DNA of 62,000 nucleotides from Adiantum capillus-veneris (taxonomy: Eukaryota > Streptophyta > Polypodiopsida > Polypodiales > Pteridaceae), in assembly GCA_014529385.2 (NCBI GenBank), contig CM043967.1, positions 126,643,182 through 126,705,181 on the forward strand, in the 5' to 3' direction. Positions 1 to 11,271 of the stretch are shown one piece after another (position 1 is the first letter of the stretch; the number at the start of each line of letters is the position of its first letter). The translations under genes were made by a program, and so were the position numbers. Below the pieces are notes generated by a model. The model made no database searches, was not told where the DNA came from, and worked only from the letters and a program-made list of their open reading frames with translations.

Positions 1-295
1 GAGAGAGAACATGCATAAACAAAAAACGCACACATTGAGAGAGGAAAAGAGAGAGAAAACATGCATACGATCCAAAAAAACGCACACACATTGAGAGAGA
101 AAGAGAGAGAAACTAATTTAACGTCGTAGGAAACTAATTAAAATTAAAAGACCTAAAGATCTAGCCGACGAGGAGTTGAACTCAAGACCTATTATTCAAG
201 AGGGAAATGGCATAATCAATCTATCATACTTGGCATGGGTGATAGAAAGGTTATACCATTTATCTCTTTTTATTGGCACACACATCCACACACGC
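1..295. repeat. GA- and CA-rich low-complexity DNA
   Basis: The stretch consists of imperfect GA runs (1-10, 37-60, 91-110) and CA runs (275-304). A motif TAACGTCGTAGGAAACT occurs at about 120-136 and recurs at about 320, 1001 and 17,149. The stretch 160-260 (gaggagttgaactcaagacc and following) looks like transposon leader debris. No coding region is visible. Confidence 0.7.
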
Positions 296-444
296 GCACA
301 CACACAAGAAGAAGAGAGTTATAACGTCGTAGGAAACTATCTTAAAAGACGTTAAAGATTAGGTTATATGTAGACTTACATTAAATTAGATTTAGGTTTA
401 TTTTTAACTAGATTTACGTTTATTTATGCTAGATTTAGATTTAC
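296..444 (+). repeat. Direct repeat, copy 1 (about 145 bp)
   Basis: CA run, then aagaagaagagag, then the TAACGTCGTAGGAAACT motif and an AT-rich stretch of gatttaggtttattt units. The same order and near-identical sequence recur at 972-1120. The pair flanks the HIPP fragment, so the fragment may lie inside a tandem-duplicated or captured transposon segment. Confidence 0.75.
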
Positions 445-465
445 GTTATATTAGATTAGATTTAG

Positions 466-828
466 GTCTCCATAGACTGCGATGCCTGCATGGAGCGGGT
501 GAAGAAATCCCTCAATGGAATATAGGGTATTGCTGCCTTCACTCATGGTGGGCTTCGTCGATCCAAAAGTACTGGTGAAATGTCTTCAGAAGATAGGGAA
601 TAAGGTGGATCTTCAGGGCGGCAAGAGTCACTACATCCCCGACACAATGACCGTCTAGACAACCTCTAGTCATTCAACAGCAACTTCAAAGTTAGTAACA
701 AGAGCAAGAACGGTCTAAAGGGCCAATTGCTGTCGTCAGATGTGGATGGAGATGAGGCAGCGTCACCGCCGAAAGTTAACTCTCACATCTTTAGTGATGA
801 GAATGCCAACTCTTGCCGAGTTATGTGA
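466..828 (+). pseudogene. Fragment of a heavy-metal-associated isoprenylated plant protein (HIPP) gene
   Basis: Three reading-frame pieces in order match the HIPP layout. Piece 1 (466-522, frame 1) reads VSIDCDACMERVKKSLNGI, the first half of an HMA fold with the metal-binding CxxC as CDAC, then TAG at 523. Piece 2 (548-655, frame 2) carries VDPKVLVKCLQKIG, the usual second half of the HMA domain, then TAG at 656. Piece 3 (670-828, frame 1) ends IFSDENANSCRVM-stop: a CaaX prenylation box on the FSDEN..SC tail typical of this family. The Gly/Asn-rich middle of full HIPPs is mostly gone. The AG just before 466 may be an old splice acceptor. HIPPs bind metals through CxxC and are anchored to membranes by farnesylation; this copy has at least two frame changes and cannot make such a protein. 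The flanking 145-bp repeats suggest capture by a transposon. HIPP identity is fairly sure; the exact member is not. Confidence 0.72.
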
Positions 829-1415
829 AAAATTATGTGTTAAATCAGTTTTAAGGTTCTTATAATCCCTGTTAGTTTAGTTCTTTGTTTTTAATATAAC
901 ATAATTTACGTTAGATTTAGATTTATGTTATATTAGATTAGACTTAGGTTTATTTAGGTTTACCCACACACACACACACACAAGAAGAAGAGAGTTTTAA
1001 CGTCGTAGGAAACTATCCCAAAAGACGTTAAAGATTAGGTTAGATGTAGACTTACGTTAAATTAGATTTAGGTTTATTTTTAGTTATATTTACGTTTATT
1101 TAGATTTACGCTTATTTACGTTAGATCGAGTCCACGCAAGAATTACTTACGGTTTAGGGTTTAGGGTTAGACGAACAGTGAAAAGATCTACTGTGAAAAG
1201 ATGTTAAGATGCTGTGAAGTGCTACAGCTAGAGAAGAGGCAAAGGGGTTTTGTCCACTACATGCAGTATCATGTAGACGTGGGTGTGTAGATTTCTTGTA
1301 CCCACAAATATAGGTATTGACCAATAAAGACGAGATTATAACCCGGTGGTTCTGATCTCCGTGCACCTCTAGACCGAGGTGTGCGGGGATTGGACATGAC
1401 TAGAGAATGTGAGGT

Positions 1416-1417
<2 letters not shown>
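829..1417. other. AT-rich non-coding stretch with telomere-like repeat
   Basis: Holds degenerate gatttag/tttaggtt AT-rich repeats, a CA run (966-981), the second copy of the 145-bp repeat, and at 1151-1170 about two and a half units of the plant telomere repeat TTTAGGG, too short to be a telomere. No coding region is seen. Confidence 0.6.
972..1120 (+). repeat. Direct repeat, copy 2 (about 145 bp)
   Basis: Near-identical to 296-444 (CA run, GAAGAAGAGAG, TAACGTCGTAGGAAACT motif, then gatttaggtttattt), with a handful of substitutions. Confidence 0.75.

Positions 1418-1492
<75 letters not shown>
1418..1492. repeat. (GA)n microsatellite
   Basis: About 37 uninterrupted GA units just upstream of the CACTA transposase. 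The expected 5' end of the CACTA element is missing near here. Confidence 0.95.
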
Positions 1493-1495
<3 letters not shown>

Positions 1496-1557
1496 GACGA
1501 AGAATGCCAATAGAATATTAAATTTGTTGTCCAGGTTATAAGTTTTTTATCCTCATT

Positions 1558-4500
1558 ATGAGTAGTGACGAGGATGTGGGACCGTCCAACCGAAACACCT
1601 ATCTCTCAACGAGGGTCTTATGTCCTTGTAATCAATGCAAGCATGCTGTGCGACGGACAAGACGTGTTTCTTTGCAGCACGTTCGCGAATTTGGAGAGTT
1701 CGATCCATCTATTATAGATCGATTTGTTGCCAATTATAACTCGTCGGACTCTGACGCTGGCCAACAAGCAGCAATCTTGCAACCCAATAGACGTGTTCGC
1801 AGGCGCTTTGGTCAAGCAGCATATGTGAGGCCACAAGATGTAGCCTCTGACAGCTCGGGGGATGATCATGCAGTGCACATTCCCAACGAGTCAATGTTTG
1901 AGCCCGAGATTGATGAAATGATCGAGACGATCATGGATTCAGAAAGGCTTATCTATGATGATATGAAAAGTGAAGCCGATACGCCATTGTATAATGGAGC
2001 ACGTATGTCTAGATTGAAAGCACTCCTGGTTCTTCTCAACATGCAGGCAAAGTTTGGATGGAGTGACACTAGCGTCACAGCGCTTTTCAGGTGATCTATT
2101 ACAATTAGTTTACTTTAATAAAACTCTAAATGTATAATGATCTGATAGATTTTTACACGACTGTATCATATTTTTATGTTGTGTAGATTGCTGAAAGAGC
2201 ACATACTACCAGCTGACAATGTGATGCCAGATTCCCCAGATGAAGCTTGGGGATGGATTACAATTCTATCCACGCTTGTTCTAATGACTGCATTCTTTTC
2301 AGAGGGGAATACATAGACATGGAGAAGTGTCCGAAATGTGATTCCGAAAGATATCGAGTAGATCTCCACGGGACAAAAATTCCACAAAAGGTTTTGCGAC
2401 ATTTCCCTCTACTTTCTCGCATCAAGCATTTCTTCGAATGTAAGTCCATGGCCGCCCTAGCATCATGGCATGAGGAGAATAAATCTTCGGATGGTGTGCT
2501 ACGAATTCCTACAGATTGCGTAGCGTGGAAACATATAGATGGAACATGGTCGGATTTTGCCAGGGAAGCTCAAAATTTGCGCTTAGGCCTGGCTATGGAT
2601 GGCGTAAATCCATTTGGTCAAAGATCAACATCTTACAGTGTATGGCCCGTTGTCATCGTCAACTACAACATTCCCCCGTGGTTGACTACGAAGAAGGGGC
2701 ACCTATGGCTAAGCTTGATTGTGCCAGGGCGATATAAAGTGGGGAATATGGATGTGTATCTTCGTCCACTATTGGAAGAGCTACAACAATTGTGGATTGG
2801 CATAGAGGTGGTGGATATGAGCCGACACACAGGACGACGGAATGCTTTGATCAGAGGCATTCTAATGTGGACCATGCACAGGTGATATGTAATCGTCCGT
2901 GATTACAACATATTTTGCAGATATGTGGACCATGCTCAGGTGATCTATTGACACTCCTCACTCAGACACTGTAAATCTTGTTTTTTCCCATAGTTGATCT
3001 ATTATCATGTGTATACATGCAGGGCTTCAAACAAGCGGATACAAAGCATGTGTCACATGTGGACCTAGACTAAATGCACGTAGGGCACCCTCACTGAAGA
3101 AGCAAATCTACGAAGGTCATCAAGCGTATCTTCCAGAGAATCATGTGTTACGCGACGGCTTTTTGGGAAGAGAGCCACCAAGGATGTCTGCATAAGCATG
3201 GTTAGAGCAGAAGGAGATGTGCGATGATGGATTGCCTCCAGGGATGAAGAGACTATCTCTATGGTACGAGTTACCATACTGGCCCCGAATCATGATCAAT
3301 CACTTGCTCGATCCAATGCACATATTCAAGAATGTGGGTAATCTACTATGGGACCATCTGACCGGCAAGAAAGATACTTTGGGAGCCAGAGTTAACCTTA
3401 GAAATGTGGATCGTATGGAGCAATATTGGCCGCAAACAGCGTCTGATGGATCGCTAAAACTCCCCAAAGCACCATGGATTTTCATAGGAGCCCAAGAACG
3501 CAAAGTAAAAGAGACCATTCGATCTTTGCGGACCCCCACTGGCGTAATGCACTCGCTCCGAACGTGTTTTACTAAAGAAGGAAAGCTTACCGGTTTGAAG
3601 TCACACGATTGGCATAAAATGTGTCAGGTACGTTCATAGTGGACTTTAATATCATTGCATAAAATGTGGACTTTAATATCATTGCTGCACATACTTTACA
3701 GTTTATTTTACCGGTTGCCATTGAGGGATGTTTGTCTCTCGACATCCGTAACACAATCTACAAACTTGCAAAGCTGGTGCAATGGATCTCACAAAAGGAG
3801 ATCAACGTAGACTCCATACCATTCGCCAAACTAAATTCTGCGGAGCTTGTGTGCATGTTTGAGAAACATTTTCCTACTACAATGCTAACCATTCAGGTGC
3901 ATCTTCTTGTTCACATAGTTGATGAGGTGGAAATAGCTGGCACAGTTCATTCCAGATGGATGTTCTTCTTAGAACGTTTCATGAAAACGCTTAAGGGATA
4001 TGTGCGTCAAAAGGCACGTCCGGAGGGTAGCATGTAAGAAGGTTGGTTGGTATCAGAGTCCCTAGTGTACATTGGAGAGTGGCTAGACGGATTTGATAAA
4101 CCCCGGGACACGCTATGGCGAACCATAGATGATGAGCGCATATCTGGGATTGTCATGTGCAATCTCGGTGTTGAGAAGAAGATGACGGAAGATCTAGAGG
4201 CTAAAATCAACCGATTTTGCGTGCTTCACAATCCAGTGATGCAAAAGTGGATTTCACAATATGAGGATGCAAAGCAAGAGCGACAAAGGGCACGAATCAA
4301 GTGGAGACGGGGAAGACGACCACCAATGCACTTTTAGGGTGTAAAGGTCGACATTTTAGGGTGGAACGAATCGACAAGAAGCGTTTTACTCAAGATTGTG
4401 GAATCATGGTAAAATTTGAACAGTCTAGTCGACGACGTTCCTCTGATGTAGATCCTGTGGTGGCGGAACTCACTTATTTCGGCACGCTGCAAGAGATTTT

Positions 4501-5068
4501 GAGGATCGATTACAGAGGATTTTTTGTCGACTTGTTCGACGTGCAATGGTTCAAGATAATCATGGAGGGTCGCAACGCTACTGTGCGTAGAGGAGAGTCT
4601 GGTTTTCTTGAGGTGGATTCTACTAAGAAATGGACTGACCTAAGAGACACTTTCGTACTACCTGAGCATTGTGAACAAGTAAGTATGTAACTAGTTAACA
4701 TCCCCCTTTTACAAGTTATGTGCTTGAAAGCTCTCATGTAAGTTATGTGGCTCTGGCAGGTAATATTTCATCCTACAAAGTCTACATCAAACTGGTGGTA
4801 CGTCATAGAGGTATCCCCTCGTAGTGCAAGGATGTATGAAGGCTACCATGTGCCAATCACAACGGCATCAATGGAGGAGATCAGAGAAGATGCTCAATCA
4901 GAAGCCGCTGCGGTGGTGCCAGACGAGCATCAAGATGCTACTACTCTATATGGGGTGCATGCAGAGGAGCTACAAAATGAAACAGAGGATATGTGTTTAA
5001 ACGGAGAGCTCTATATAGATATAGGGAGTTATGCTGAGTTATGCGAGGATGAGAGAGAGATCTCTTAA
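1558..5068 (+). pseudogene. CACTA transposase (TNP2 / Transposase_21 type), degenerate
   Basis: Order of recognisable parts: N-terminal transposase-associated segment with CPCNQCKH (1558-2090); Transposase_21 catalytic core (from about 2188 to 3627: CSNDCILFRGEY, CPKCDSERYR, LAMDGVNPFG, LDPMHIFKNV); DUF4218-like part (3702-4300: LPVAIEGCL, IVDEVEIAGTVHSRWMF); DUF4216-like part (about 4350-5068: YFGTLQEILRIDYRG, NWWYVIEVSPR). Introns with GT-AG ends restore flow: 2091-2186, about 2881-3022, 3628-3701, 4679-4760. Damage: frame change near 2240, TAA at 3193-3195, TAA at 4035-4037, and another frame change before the DUF4216 part. TNP2 proteins cut and join the element ends after binding subterminal repeats; this copy cannot do so. 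The start is the first ATG of the longest N-terminal frame. Family assignment is certain, exact exon ends are approximate. Confidence 0.9.
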
Positions 5069-5340
5069 AGCCACAAATATTGTATTTGAACAATTTTGCT
5101 CCGTGTTGTAAAAGCTCTGGCTCTCTAAGTACCTTCCATGGTGTATAACGCTCTTTTCTACTCGCGCTCACATCTTTTGATTGAAAATTCTAAGTTTTTG
5201 ACTTGCCTCTTCTATCACTCGATTCATTGAGTCATTGTATTTATATGCGTCATTACGTCATTGTATTTAATGGTCTTTGCGTCATTGTCTACTCTATTCA
5301 TTCAATATTAAGTTTAAATATTCGTGTGTTTAATGCAGGT
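5069..5340. other. Spacer between the two CACTA genes
   Basis: AT-rich spacer with repeated gtcattgtattta units (5231-5290). It probably contains the promoter or 5' leader of the downstream gene, but no clear element is seen. Confidence 0.4.
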
Positions 5341-6649
5341 ATGGATGATGAGGAGTTTCTTTCTTCTTTGTCACCGCAGCAGAGACAGTGGTACGTGGAG
5401 CATCATCGCTCTGGCGCATCATCGCGCATTCCTACTCCATCCGCATCTCCCTCTCTTTCGGAGCATTCAGCGCACTCCGAAGCTTCGGCGTCGACGAGAT
5501 GAGCTTCACACTCGTCTAGACACCGACGCTCTAGTGGTGGCGGTGGCGGTTGTTGTGGGGATTCCACCACCGATGCCTCCACACCGCCTCATGTTCGACG
5601 AGGCTCTTTACCCTCCCCTTCTTTGCCCGCCCCCACACCAGCCACAACATCGCCATCTACGCCAGGTTTTGCATGGCTGACTGTTCCTAGAAGCTACACA
5701 CCTCTACCTACTCCGCCAGGAGCCACCCCTCTCGACACTCCTCGCTTCGGGGCCCAGACGCCGGTGGAGACACCTGACGTCCATACCCCCATCGACACGC
5801 CGCTAGAGACCCCTGTCGGGACACCCAGGTTCACGCGTCACCGGCCAGAGGGCTTGTCTTACTCCATCGACTTCAGCGGCGGCATCATCATGGATGATGA
5901 CGGCAAGAAGGTGATCTCGCGCATGCGTGGTCTTTGCTCTCAGCTGTTTAGACACTACATACTAAACAAATGGAGCGAAGTACCAAGTGATTTAAAAAAC
6001 AGAGTCATCAGCATACTTCATGATGAGTTTCCCGTTCCAACACGGGATCAGCGCTTCAATGAAGACCTGATGAAGATTCGAATGCGCGAATACTGCAAAC
6101 ACAAGCGTTCCGAAGTGCAAAAAGCAATCAAGAATGGGTGGAACAGGCCAGATTGGCTGGCCAAAGAAGATTGGAAGAATGCGAAGAAAGCAACGCGCGA
6201 GAATCCCGACAAGTGGAAGCAACAAAAGGATGCAGCCAGAGCGCGAGTAGAGGCAGGGAGCTCGCACCACTTGGGGAGCGGTGGATGGGTATCATTTAAG
6301 GCCGATTTTGTAAGTGTTTTCACATTGCTCTTTATGTTCGATAGTTTAGGGTTTATGAGTTTTTTAATTCTAACATATGAAATCTTTGTATGTTTTGACA
6401 GTGGTCAATGACAGGACGTGATCCCACACCGTACGAGCGCGAGTACGCAGGCAGGAAGGGCTTAAACGCCCTGATGGACATTCTCAGTTCTCGCGATGGC
6501 ATGGTTAGTATTAGGGTTTACTCTTTTTTATTTTTTGTATTGTTTTATAAATGTCATTATATGTTTATACTTACTGAAAGCTGTCTTATTGTCTTTTTTT
6601 GCAGAATCCGACAGATACGCCGCTTGGACGCGATGAGACGTCTGACTAG
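5341..6649 (+). pseudogene. Second CACTA gene, TNPA / Transposase_24-like, one nonsense codon
   Basis: Starts at MDDEEFLSSL. An N-terminal low-complexity part is rich in Ser, Pro and Thr (repeated TP: about 5690-5830), followed by a charged helical domain (about 5930-6306: LFRHYILNKW, RNGWNRPDW-like, WKNAKKATRENPDKW) and a HLGSGGWVSFK motif typical of plant Transposase_24 proteins. Two clean GT-AG introns of phase 0 follow (6307-6401 and 6505-6604), giving an end NPTDTPLGRDETSD at TAG 6647-6649. The frame is open through these exons except for a single TGA at 5500-5502 (CGA to TGA would explain it). Proteins of this position bind CACTA subterminal repeats; such repeats are present at 7028-7199. 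Family is fairly sure; the N-terminal start is chosen for the ATG after an in-frame leader and could differ. Confidence 0.75.
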
Positions 6650-6943
6650 ACGACGTCAGTTTAGCCGTAGCTAGATAGCATTAGTTTAGGGTTTCTCATA
6701 GCTTACGTCTTTTTGAACCATGTATATTATTACATTTGTCACCACAGTTCCTTTTGCCAATCAATTCTTTATGCCTATGATGTTGTACAATTGTCATTTT
6801 TACATTTGCCAATCAATTCATTTACCTATGATGTGTACAATTGTCAATTTTGCAAACAATGCGTCTTGTGGGTGACTATTTTGGGTCTATTATCTACCCT
6901 TGCACTTTTTTTAAAAAGTGAATCAAGTACAATATGGTTGATG

Positions 6944-6985
6944 GGTGGCAGGGCATTCAATGCCCTGCTTGAATGCCCTGCCACC
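6944..6985. repeat. 17-bp perfect inverted repeat (hairpin)
   Basis: Arms GGTGGCAGGGCATTCAA (6944-6960) and its exact reverse complement (6969-6985) with an 8-nt spacer. It lies between the second gene and the subterminal repeat array. A smaller T/A hairpin (cactttttttaaaaagtg) is just upstream at 6903-6920. It may act as a terminator or fold-back; its role is unknown. Confidence 0.9.
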
Positions 6986-7027
6986 AAAAAACAATTCTCT
7001 CAGACGACGCTATTTATGGCTCTGTAG

Positions 7028-7236
7028 CATCGCTATGAGCGTCGCTATAGTCTGCAGTGTAAACGTCGCTATAAACGTCGGTATGAGCGTCGCTATAAGC
7101 GTCGCTATATACCGACGCTTATAGCGACGCATATAGCGACGCTCGTAGCGACGGTTTTAGCGACGCCGGGGGTTATAAAAACCCAGTGTATTTCCGTCGC
7201 TAACAGCGTCACAAGAGCACACAACCTCTTGTAGTG
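7028..7236 (+). repeat. CACTA subterminal repeats and 3' terminal inverted repeat
   Basis: About ten copies of a CGTCGCTATA / TATAGCGACG motif in both orientations fill 7028-7199, the usual layout of transposase-binding sites. The terminus at 7217-7236 is the reverse complement of CACTACAAGAGGTTGTGTGC. The next bases are AAA, a possible 3-bp target duplication that cannot be checked without the left end. Confidence 0.88.
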
Positions 7237-9342
7237 AAATAAAAGTATATTATGGCCTCTTTGTGTGTAAATATTTTATTGTATATATGGCCATAATATA
7301 GGGATTTTTTATAATTATTTTGGTATTTTATTTAAATATTTCTACTTAGGTGTGTGTTTTATTAAACCTATGTACACCTTCTTTCATCCTCTTACACCAT
7401 AATTATATTTTTTGCCAATATGTACATACTCTAACCTCATATTTTTCCTTTATACAAATCACTCCCACATTTTCACCCTCACCCTCGTGAAAACAAAAAA
7501 TTGATTTCTACTCATTGGTTACGTTTATTATATTATTTACTTGCATACCTTTTCCTCTTTCACCCACAATAATTCAAGGAGGGACCATATCATATGATTC
7601 CAATATCTTTCCATATCCATAACTCCTCCATATTTTTATTATTATTTTTACTCATTATTCTAACACCATGTGCTCATTGAGCTAAAGTCCATGAATAGTC
7701 CATACACTAGTCCCACCATGTATATATTTCTTTATTCACCAATAATCCTCCTCCATGCATGGGTCAAGGGCAACTTGGATGCTTTGTATTATAATATGAC
7801 AAAGGAGGGGCTCACTCTTGGATGCATTGTACAAATTCAACAAAGGAGGGGGCCACTAAAAGACTTTTGCAGGCATAAAAAACAGGCTTTTTGGTGAGAA
7901 TTTTGGCACCTATTTCCACTCTGAATTTGGAGCGGTGGTCAAAAGCGAAAATGTAGCCCACACTCTGAATAATCATCTCAAATTTTTTCATGATTTTTGG
8001 AGCTACCAGCGGTGAGCTATGAGTTTTTGAGTGGACCCCGATCTGCCCACTTTTCTCACAAGTAGCTTTTAGTCTTCTCTCACCCTTCCACAAACCTACT
8101 CACTCTTACACATCCCTCCCTCTCCTTCCCTCACTCAAACCTGCAATTTCCATGGCTTCTCCCACCCTCTTCACCATTACCCTTCTCTCTCATCCCTATA
8201 GTTCTTTTATGAACCTCTACATACATACACCCTCTCCATGTCTCTCTCTATTGCTTCTATGTTACAATTTCATTTACCTCTCCTAAAAATATCTAAAATT
8301 CAGCATCTTAACCATGATAACTTTTGCAAATTGAGGATTTTTCATCAACAAATCCTCTTTTCATCGTGGTGGTCAACCATGGCGGCGGCGTAAAGAAGCG
8401 AAGAAGAAGAAGAAGACCAGCGGTCATTTTTTCCACAATCTACACAAGGGTGAGTTCAAGCTTCTTCAAAGCTTCACCATCTCAATGATTCTCCTTTAAT
8501 TCACCCATCTTCCTTCATCAAATCAACTCATCCTACCCATTGTAAATGTATCACTAACAATTCTAGTGATTATTACCACTAACAACTAACTTCTCTTGTA
8601 AAAATGCACCCACACTATCAACATATGGAGTAGGCAACCGCACAAGTAAACCAAATTCACTCACTCCCATGGAAGTTTCTCTTCTTTTTACCACATCAAT
8701 AATTCTCTTACTTGAGCCCACATCCATGTGACTCAAGAGAAAAGAGAGACCCCATTCTCATTTGAAATTCATAATCCTTGATCTTTCCTATTAAAATTGA
8801 TTAGGCTTAATCCTAATCAAGGCTTCTAAAACCTATAAATAGAACCCATTCCTCCTTGTAAAAGACATCACTATACCATTGCACACTAGATTGAGCGTAC
8901 CACACGCCAGTTCTATCTTGGTTGTAAAGAGAGAGTAAGCTTTCTATACACCATCACCTTGGTGCATAGAAAAGCTTGAGCTAGTTTGAGTGAGTGCGAG
9001 TAGAAGATATTCTTCCTGCCATTGTTGTATCTACCCCAACATCAATGAATTGGTAGTTTTGGGTGCAATTCATGTCCAAAGGTTCACGCTTCTCCTCCAA
9101 TTTGGCTTGGCAAACTCATTCAGCTTCATAAGGTGACTTGTTTCATTGAAGGTTGTTGTTTTGTTGCTTGTGATTCATTGGCTATTGTTTGGCTACCATT
9201 GTAAGAGGGTGGATGGTGAGAGGGCTCCCATAACCCTAAGACAATGTGCTAGTGATGCTATAACCAAATCTTGTCACTTGATTCCGCAAGCTCTAAGTTC
9301 CTTTTTGTGAAAAATATAAAGTTGAAGCTAAGTTGTACACGA

Positions 9343-9395
<53 letters not shown>

Positions 9396-9656
9396 TTTTA
9401 GTGTGTGAGAGTGTTCCATTGGTGTTAGGGTTAGTGTAAATTCCTTGCTTGTTTGTGGGTTGCTCTAATGATTCTCCTCTTTTGCGTCCTAGTTCGCTCT
9501 TAAACTAGGTGGTGCCCCTTGTGTAGTTGGGATTTGGCTGTGGGTTTGTTGTTTTGGTTTGTGTTGTGTTGTGCCCCAGCCCCATTGAGCAGCACGGGAG
9601 CCTTGAAGGGTGTCTAGAGGTTGCTCTTCTTGTTTCCCGCCCCGGACCGCCTCACC
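7237..9656. other. Unassigned AT-rich DNA with a TATA box and CT microsatellite
   Basis: No coding region is convincing. A TATAAATA box lies at 8834-8841 and is followed by transcript-like sequence, as in plant LTRs. A (TC)n array occupies 9345-9392. The block may be LTR or leader of another retrotransposon, but I found no partner LTR, primer site or polypurine tract for it. It ends exactly where the truncated LTR at 9657 begins. Confidence 0.4.
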
Positions 9657-10048
9657 ACACACCTCAAGAGCTCTCACCAAAGAGTGCTCTCAACCAATGA
9701 GCTTGAGAACCCTAATTTTGTTTACACATTGCCTTATGTACCTAGGGTAAAAACATGCACTATCCGGGTGCCCAAGGCCTTTAGGGATCCACCACTTACT
9801 AAATATGATACCTAGCCACACTAACTCACCTGCTCTTTACAGTTTGGAACTCCCATTGAGCCCGTAACATATTAAAATATTACAGTGGCTTGAAATAAAT
9901 CGGGAATTTACAATACATGACCATTTTGGAAAAAAGTGAAAAATGTGTAACTCCAATCTTTAGTGCTTATTTGGATTAATCCTCGATGTGAATTCGTACG
10001 TATTTGGTCTTTAGCAGCTTTTTTTGGCAGACGTTGACTCAGTTAACA
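9657..10048 (-). repeat. Truncated 3' LTR (minus strand)
   Basis: Matches 19319-19712 over its length at roughly 85-90% by eye, including ctcaagagctctcaccaaag and accctaatttt, and ends with the same ACTCAGTTAACA terminus. Upstream of 9657 the homology ends abruptly; the remaining about 530 bp of the 921-bp LTR is missing. Confidence 0.85.
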
Positions 10049-10060
10049 TTCCCACCTTTC
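10049..10060 (-). other. Polypurine tract (minus strand)
   Basis: On the minus strand GAAAGGTGGGAA directly precedes the LTR start TGTTAACTGA. Such tracts prime plus-strand DNA synthesis. Its exact position next to the LTR supports the element boundaries. Confidence 0.75.
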
Positions 10061-11271
10061 GATTTTATTGCCCGTCCTCGGGCACTGTTTGAAAAGTGTC
10101 CGTGGAGGATGTGGAAGGTTTTTTATTGGTTGTTGATGGGCTGATTTCTTCAATTGGCGTTGAACTTGTTGATGAGGTTCGCTTTGCTGCAACGTCCTCA
10201 TTGTTCTAAATAGTTTGATGTGAGAGGTGATGTTGCATTTGTCGATGTAATAGCATAATGATGAGGCTACTATTTATTTATGAAAAGTATGTACAAGGGA
10301 AGTGGGATGATGAGGTTCTAAATTAGGGTCTAATACCTAGATGACCAAAGGAAAACACCCAGTGGGAAAAAAGTTCCTTTGGGATACGTGCATTATTGGG
10401 GTACTTATTAGCATTGGAAATATTAATAAAGTACTCAAGGGATTATTTGCTGGTAGATATGGAGTTAAAAAGGCAGAAAATATGAGAGGGTAGCATGATA
10501 AAACATTGGTTTTCCTGTTGTAGTCCACTCAAGGTGCATAGGTGGAAGCAAAAAAGAGTGTCTAATGCATATGTCCAATGGTGGGACATCCTATAGATGC
10601 ATAAACAAAAATGCATGGAAAACAATATGCTGTGCAAGAAAGATTTTGAGGGGTTATTCAGAAAGATGGTGTAACTATAAAATCATATGACATGGCTTTG
10701 CAAGCTGGCACCCCTTTAGGAGTGGTTTTCATTGACACGGATATGTGCTCTCATCTTATGGTGCACTGTGCGTGAGTGTTGGATTCTACGACTCTCCACC
10801 AATTGTAAGTTAATAGACTTTGACTCTTATACTCATCTCATCTAGCATGAGCGACATGACTTAGATATGCTCAACTCTTCTAGCTTGATTGTAAACCTAA
10901 TAACTATGACTCTTAGCACAGAGTTTAATATGTCCGACTCTGACTATGCCAAAGAGTGTTTTTTGCACCCTGGCGACTTGACTTTTCACATTCTTGTGCT
11001 CACTACAAACATTTCTTCAGGTAAAAGTAAGCTTGAATCCTCAAAAACAGGATTACTAAAGGACCAAGTTTGCATTGAAGGTTTCTTTTACCATACCTGT
11101 TTTATCATCTTGGAAGATGCATTAACGTTGGCTGGATTGTCCTTCTTTGACTGTGAAGAATCCATTATCTGTTTGATTCTCCATGTAGGCCTGTTGATAG
11201 GAGTCTTTGATGTTGTTGTAGGCCTCTGTTGGCTGTCGGAATCTAGATTTTGACTAGGAGCATTGGAAGAC
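10061..11271. other. Unassigned interior of the minus-strand element
   Basis: No recognisable protein on either strand. Short open frames such as that at 10867-11253 lack family motifs. If a polymerase once lay here it is no longer recognisable. Confidence 0.4.

Larger units (their letters stand above)
1558..7236 (+). mobile_element. CACTA (En/Spm) DNA transposon, 5' terminus not found
   Basis: Two genes in the order usual for plant CACTA elements (a TNP2-like transposase and a second TNPA/Transposase_24-like gene) are followed by an array of short subterminal repeats and by a terminus whose reverse complement begins CACTACAAGAGGTTGTG. A matching left end and subterminal repeats are not visible in 1-1557, so the left terminus is lost or too decayed. 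Several stops and frame changes make the copy non-autonomous. The start given is that of the first gene, not of the element. Confidence 0.85.

Noticed and set aside
160-260. tRNA gene or tRNA-derived SINE (words like gagttgaactcaagacc resemble a reverse B box)
   Set aside because: No matching A box, no acceptor stem and no SINE tail could be found.
628-640. Left CACTA terminus (CACTACAT at about 630 and 1252)
   Set aside because: Matches the right terminus for only six or seven bases and no subterminal repeats follow.
1151-1170. Telomere or telomere-derived satellite
   Set aside because: Only about two and a half TTTAGGG units within AT-rich DNA; chance or a tiny interstitial remnant.
7237-9656. 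A complete LTR retrotransposon between the CACTA element and 9657
   Set aside because: A TATA box is present but no duplicate LTR, primer site or purine tract was found.
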